From Tardibacter sp963781025 (GTDB taxonomy: Bacteria > Pseudomonadota > Alphaproteobacteria > Sphingomonadales > Sphingomonadaceae): 64,000 nt of DNA. Below the pieces are notes generated by a model. It did not search any database, had not been told where the DNA came from, and saw only the letters and a list, made by a program, of their open reading frames with translations. The stretch lies in NCBI GenBank assembly GCA_963781025.1, contig CAWADU010000003.1, positions 1,240,001-1,304,000 on the forward strand. The letters are read 5' to 3'. Numbering within the stretch: the stretch's first letter is position 1; every line of letters begins with the position of its first letter. The position numbers and the translations under genes are program-made. Positions 61,161-64,000 of this stretch are shown here, in pieces.

Positions 61161-62003
61161 ATGCTTGACCGCGCTCTTGTCCGCCGCATCGGCAATGGCC
61201 TCTTTGTCGCCGCATGCGGCCTCGCCACCCTGCTGGCCCTGGGCGCGCTGGTCCTGATCCTCTGGTCGCTGGTGTCGCAGGGGATCGGCGGATTCGACCT
61301 CAAGGTTTTCACCATGTCGCAGCCGGCGCCAGGATCCGAAGGCGGGCTCTCCAACGCGATCATGGGCTCGATCGTGATGTGCAGCCTGGCGATGCTGATC
61401 GCGCTGGTGGTCGGTATTCTCGCCGGCACCTGGCTTGCGGAATATGGCGGCAACACGCCCTACGGTCATGCTGTCCGCTTCCTGAATGACGTGCTGCTGT
61501 CCGCGCCTTCGATCCTCGTCGGCCTGTTCGTCTACGAGCTGCTGGTCCGTCCCTTTCATGGTTTCTCGGCCTATGCCGGCGCGGTGGCACTCGCCTTTCT
61601 CGCCACTCCTATCGTAACCCGAACGACCGAGGATATTCTTCACCTTCAACCCGACACATTGCGGGAGGCGGGTATGGCCCTGGGCGCCTCGCGTGCCTTC
61701 GTGATCCGCCGGATCATCTGGAAAGCGGCGCGCGCCGGGCTCGTTACCGGCGGTCTGCTCGGCTTTGCGCGCATCAGTGGCGAAACCGCGCCGCTGCTTT
61801 TCACGTCGCTCGGCAACCAGTTCTCTTCGACGAGCCTCAGTCAGCCGATGGCGAGCCTCCCGACGACGATCTTCCAATTCGCGCTCAGCGCCTATGATGA
61901 CTGGCGCCGTCTCGCATGGGTCGGCGCGCTGCTCATCACGCTGGCGGTCCTCTTCATCAACATCATCGGGCGCTATTTCGCCCGGGAGCAACATCGGTTA
62001 TGA
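61161..62003 (+). CDS. pstA: Phosphate ABC transporter permease PstA
   Basis: The 280-residue permease has six membrane segments and the EAA loop REAGMALGASRAFVIRRIIWK. The motifs NDVLLSAPSILVGLFVYE and RISGETAPLLFTSLGNQF are typical of PstA. The pstB start overlaps its stop by 4 bp. Confidence 0.95.
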   Translation: MLDRALVRRIGNGLFVAACGLATLLALGALVLILWSLVSQGIGGFDLKVFTMSQPAPGSEGGLSNAIMGSIVMCSLAMLIALVVGILAGTWLAEYGGNTPYGHAVRFLNDVLLSAPSILVGLFVYELLVRPFHGFSAYAGAVALAFLATPIVTRTTEDILHLQPDTLREAGMALGASRAFVIRRIIWKAARAGLVTGGLLGFARISGETAPLLFTSLGNQFSSTSLSQPMASLPTTIFQFALSAYDDWRRLAWVGALLITLAVLFINIIGRYFAREQHRL

Positions 62004-62911
62004 ACGATATCGCCAGCCGGATTCCGCAGGACTCGACATTCATGATGGCCCCGCCCCGCGACCAGCTGGCGATCGAGGCCCGCAAGCTCGACTTCTTCTA
62101 CGGCAAGACCCAGGCTCTTTTCGGGGTCGACCTTCCCGTTGCCCGCAACAGGATTACGGCGTTGATCGGGCCATCGGGGTGCGGCAAGTCGACGCTGCTG
62201 CGCGCACTCAACCGCATCTATGACCTCTACCCCGGCCAGCATGCGGTCGGCCGTATCCTCCTGGATGGCGAAGACGTGCTGAGCGACCGCAAGAGCATCG
62301 CCCGGTTGCGTGAACGCGTCTCGATGGTGGTCGAGACTGGCCAGGGGGTCGAGCCGGTCGATGAAGAGAATGTGATGCGTTCGGGCACCGACCTCGCCCG
62401 GTTGCGCGCACGGGTCGGCATGGTGTTCCAGAAACCCACGCCCTTCCCGATGTCGATCTACGACAATGTCGCCTTCGGCGTCCGTCTCTATCATCGCAAG
62501 TCCAAGGCGGAGATGGACGTCATCGTCCAGCGCTCGTTGACGCGCTCGGCGCTCTGGGACGAAGTAAAGGATAAGCTTCACACCTCAGGTCTCGGTCTAT
62601 CAGGCGGTCAGCAGCAACGGCTGTGCGTCGCACGGGGCATCGCCGTCGAGCCCGAGGTGCTGCTGCTCGATGAACCTGCATCGGCGCTGGACCCGGTTTC
62701 TACCGCCAAGCTCGAGGCCACGCTGACTGAGCTCAAGGATGACTTCACCATCGTCATCGTCACGCACAACCTCCAGCAGGCGGCCCGGCTGTCGCACCAT
62801 ACCGGCTTCATGTATCTCGGCAGGATGATCGAATTCGCGCCGACGGAGGAGCTTTTCTCGAACCCCCGGGTGCAGCAGACGCGAGATTATGTGACTGGCC
62901 GCTTCGGCTAG
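62000..62911 (+). CDS. pstB: Phosphate ABC transporter ATPase PstB with internal duplication
   Basis: The 303-residue ATPase has Walker A IGPSGCGKSTLLRALNR, Q-loop MVFQKPTPFPMSIYDNV, signature LSGGQQQRLCVARGIA, Walker B LLLDEPASALDP and switch His VTHNLQQAARLS. PstB is normally about 250-260 residues. The extra length is an N-terminal tail of about 25 residues and an insert before the Q-loop: IARLRERVSMV (residues 100-110) is repeated as LARLRARVGMV (132-142). The DNA repeat TCGCCCGGTTGCG is 96 bp apart (62298 and 62394). ATG 62000 overlaps pstA. Confidence 0.93.
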   Translation: MNDIASRIPQDSTFMMAPPRDQLAIEARKLDFFYGKTQALFGVDLPVARNRITALIGPSGCGKSTLLRALNRIYDLYPGQHAVGRILLDGEDVLSDRKSIARLRERVSMVVETGQGVEPVDEENVMRSGTDLARLRARVGMVFQKPTPFPMSIYDNVAFGVRLYHRKSKAEMDVIVQRSLTRSALWDEVKDKLHTSGLGLSGGQQQRLCVARGIAVEPEVLLLDEPASALDPVSTAKLEATLTELKDDFTIVIVTHNLQQAARLSHHTGFMYLGRMIEFAPTEELFSNPRVQQTRDYVTGRFG

Positions 62912-62926
62912 GCGATTGGTTGCGCC

Positions 62927-63064
62927 GTGCAGGTTCGTCCCCTGTCGCTGGATCATGGAAGCCTGGCGTTCAACGTCGCGGTTTACAACGACGCATCCCA
63001 GCCAGCGAATGTCGACATCACCGATTTCTCCGTGCAGACCGAATCGCAACCGGGGCGGGCGTGA
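62927..63064 (+). pseudogene. Possible gene fragment after pstB
   Basis: In the 210-bp gap after pstB a 45-codon frame reads VQVRPLSLDHGSLAFNVAVY, then NDASQPANVDITDFSVQ, with a codon pattern like the real genes. It follows the pstB stop in the same frame and has no good ribosome site. It could be a truncated exported-protein gene; the family is not known to me. Confidence 0.3.
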
Positions 63065-63121
63065 GACGTTTCTCCTCTGGAACCGGGGCTGAAGGACCAA
63101 GCCCCGCATGGGAGAGCAAAA

Positions 63122-63532
63122 ATGCCGAAGCACCTCGTTTTCGCCCTTCTCATATCGGTAAGCGGATTGACGGCTACGGCCTGGTCGCAACCGGCTCCCG
63201 AACCGCGCCCGGGCGGCACGATGCCCGCCCAGCCGGGCACGCCGCAGAGGGGGCCGGCCGAGACCATGCCGCACCGGGGCATGGACAAGGGCATGCGTGC
63301 GACGCCGCGGCCAGGCATGGACCAGCCCGGCGCGATACATGAGGAAATGAGAGGCGCGCACCGCATGAATATGCATGCTGGCGACGGTCCGCCCCCGCCA
63401 CGGGACTGGAATCGCGGCCGCGACGAATGGAATCGCCATGTCGAACTGTGCCAGAAGCGATTTCGGACCTATAATGCGCAAAGCGACCGCTATGTTTTGC
63501 GGCGGGGAGTCACGCGCCGCTGCGAGATGTAG
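63122..63532 (+). CDS. Exported Pro/Met-rich protein with BA14K-like C-terminus
   Basis: The 136-residue protein has a signal peptide (MPKHLVFALLISVSGLTATAWS), a Pro/Gly/Met-rich middle (PGMDQPGAIHEEMRGAHRMN), and a C-terminal motif HVELCQKRFRTYNAQSDRYV, ending RRCEM, as in BA14K-type proteins with their paired Cys. The family is found in alphaproteobacterial envelopes and is of unclear function. GGGAGAG lies before the ATG. Confidence 0.65.
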   Translation: MPKHLVFALLISVSGLTATAWSQPAPEPRPGGTMPAQPGTPQRGPAETMPHRGMDKGMRATPRPGMDQPGAIHEEMRGAHRMNMHAGDGPPPPRDWNRGRDEWNRHVELCQKRFRTYNAQSDRYVLRRGVTRRCEM

Positions 63533-63568
63533 ACGATCGGCGGGCCTCCTTTCGGCAGGATGCGCACA

Positions 63569-63964
63569 ATGACCTCACCAGCTCCGATTGAGGCAGCCAT
63601 CACGGGGATGCACGCTCAATTTCCCGAGTTCTACGTCCACAAGCGGGACCATGAGGTCACGATCACCTGCGATATGCTGCAATTCTGGTTGCGCAACGAA
63701 CCGCTGGGGGATCGCCACTATGAGTTCACCCTTTCGTTTCTGAACAAGGACGTCCAGCACTGGGCAAAGCTCGCGACCGGGCAGCGTGTCGAACATTTCA
63801 ACATCGAATTTCATCCCGCGTCATTGTGGCGGGAGATGACGGCGGTCCTCACCAATCAGGAATATCTGGCCGCGCACACCCCCGATGGGCTCAAGCAGCT
63901 TGTCGGCGATCTCGAGAATATGCTGGGCATGGCGAAGGCGGCGCTGGCCAACCGCGCCGCCTGA
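63569..63964 (+). CDS. Conserved-looking protein of unknown function
   Basis: The 131-residue soluble protein (from MTSPAPIEAAITGMHAQFPE) has no signal, membrane segment or motif that I know. It is mixed alpha/beta with a central FTLSFLNKDVQHWAKLATGQ and a helical end. ATG 63569 is preferred to 63560 because AGGA lies 9 bp before it. It ends 36 bp from the window edge. Confidence 0.5.
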   Translation: MTSPAPIEAAITGMHAQFPEFYVHKRDHEVTITCDMLQFWLRNEPLGDRHYEFTLSFLNKDVQHWAKLATGQRVEHFNIEFHPASLWREMTAVLTNQEYLAAHTPDGLKQLVGDLENMLGMAKAALANRAA

Positions 63965-64000
63965 CATCGCCCCTCCGCCCGTTTCCGCAGTTCCGCGGGT

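Overview
The window looks like a chromosomal segment of a high-GC alphaproteobacterium, most likely a sphingomonad (Sphingomonadales). The reasons are the protein style of LeuA, IlvBNC, MreBCD/PBP2/RodA and MutL, the short GC-rich intergenic palindromes, the frequent GTG starts and 4-bp ATGA gene overlaps, and the pattern of GANTC (CcrM-type) sites. No sequence search was possible, so family names rest on motifs and recall.

Positions 1-17.1 kb are core genome: a methyltransferase-like gene, serB and miaA (divergent), branched-chain amino acid synthesis (ilvB-ilvN-ilvC, leuA), a YceI protein, mutL, and the elongasome operon mreB-mreC-mreD-mrdA-rodA, ending in tRNA-Lys(CTT). An IS3-family remnant directly after the tRNA marks the change to accessory DNA.

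Positions 17.7-41.4 kb form a stress/dormancy-type island: two P-type ATPases, two L,D-transpeptidases, a FixJ-like regulator with a degenerate receiver, a PHB-synthase-like protein, a Bax-inhibitor-1 protein, a truncated histidine kinase, a MacB/LolD-like ABC exporter, a zinc alcohol dehydrogenase, Hsp20, PEP synthase, a phosphoribosyltransferase, a dienelactone-hydrolase-like protein, an erythromycin-esterase-like protein, a universal stress protein remnant and an Acg-type nitroreductase. The gene content recalls the mycobacterial DosR dormancy regulon. A FixJ-like box (two hexamers with 10-bp phasing, TACGYA-N4-TNCGNA or TAAGTA-N4-CCC type) recurs in the gaps upstream of nearly every transcription unit of the island, including the regulator itself, so a single regulon is likely.

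Positions 41.8-49.9 kb hold a divergent sulfide-type module: TolC, a DUF2892 protein and sulfide:quinone oxidoreductase on one strand; a rhodanese-like remnant, an RND adaptor and pump, a BigR/SqrR-like ArsR repressor and thioredoxin 2 on the other. An AT-rich dyad lies between them. Positions 50-54.7 kb carry further stress genes (host-attachment family, OsmC, beta-CASP nuclease, DUF1993) and several gene fragments. Positions 55.1-58.5 kb are an arsenic module (MFS, ArsR, ArsC, Acr3). Positions 59-62.9 kb are pstSCAB behind a Pho box. Two small uncharacterised genes close the window.

Two features cut across the annotation. First, four otherwise intact genes (serB, the ABC-exporter adaptor, tolC, the MFS gene) each carry a +1 frameshift, and each fits an extra A inserted into a GANTC site, which suggests a methylation-linked sequencing artefact. 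Second, several accessory genes are reduced to joined 5' and 3' ends or to one end, which suggests recurrent small deletions in this region.
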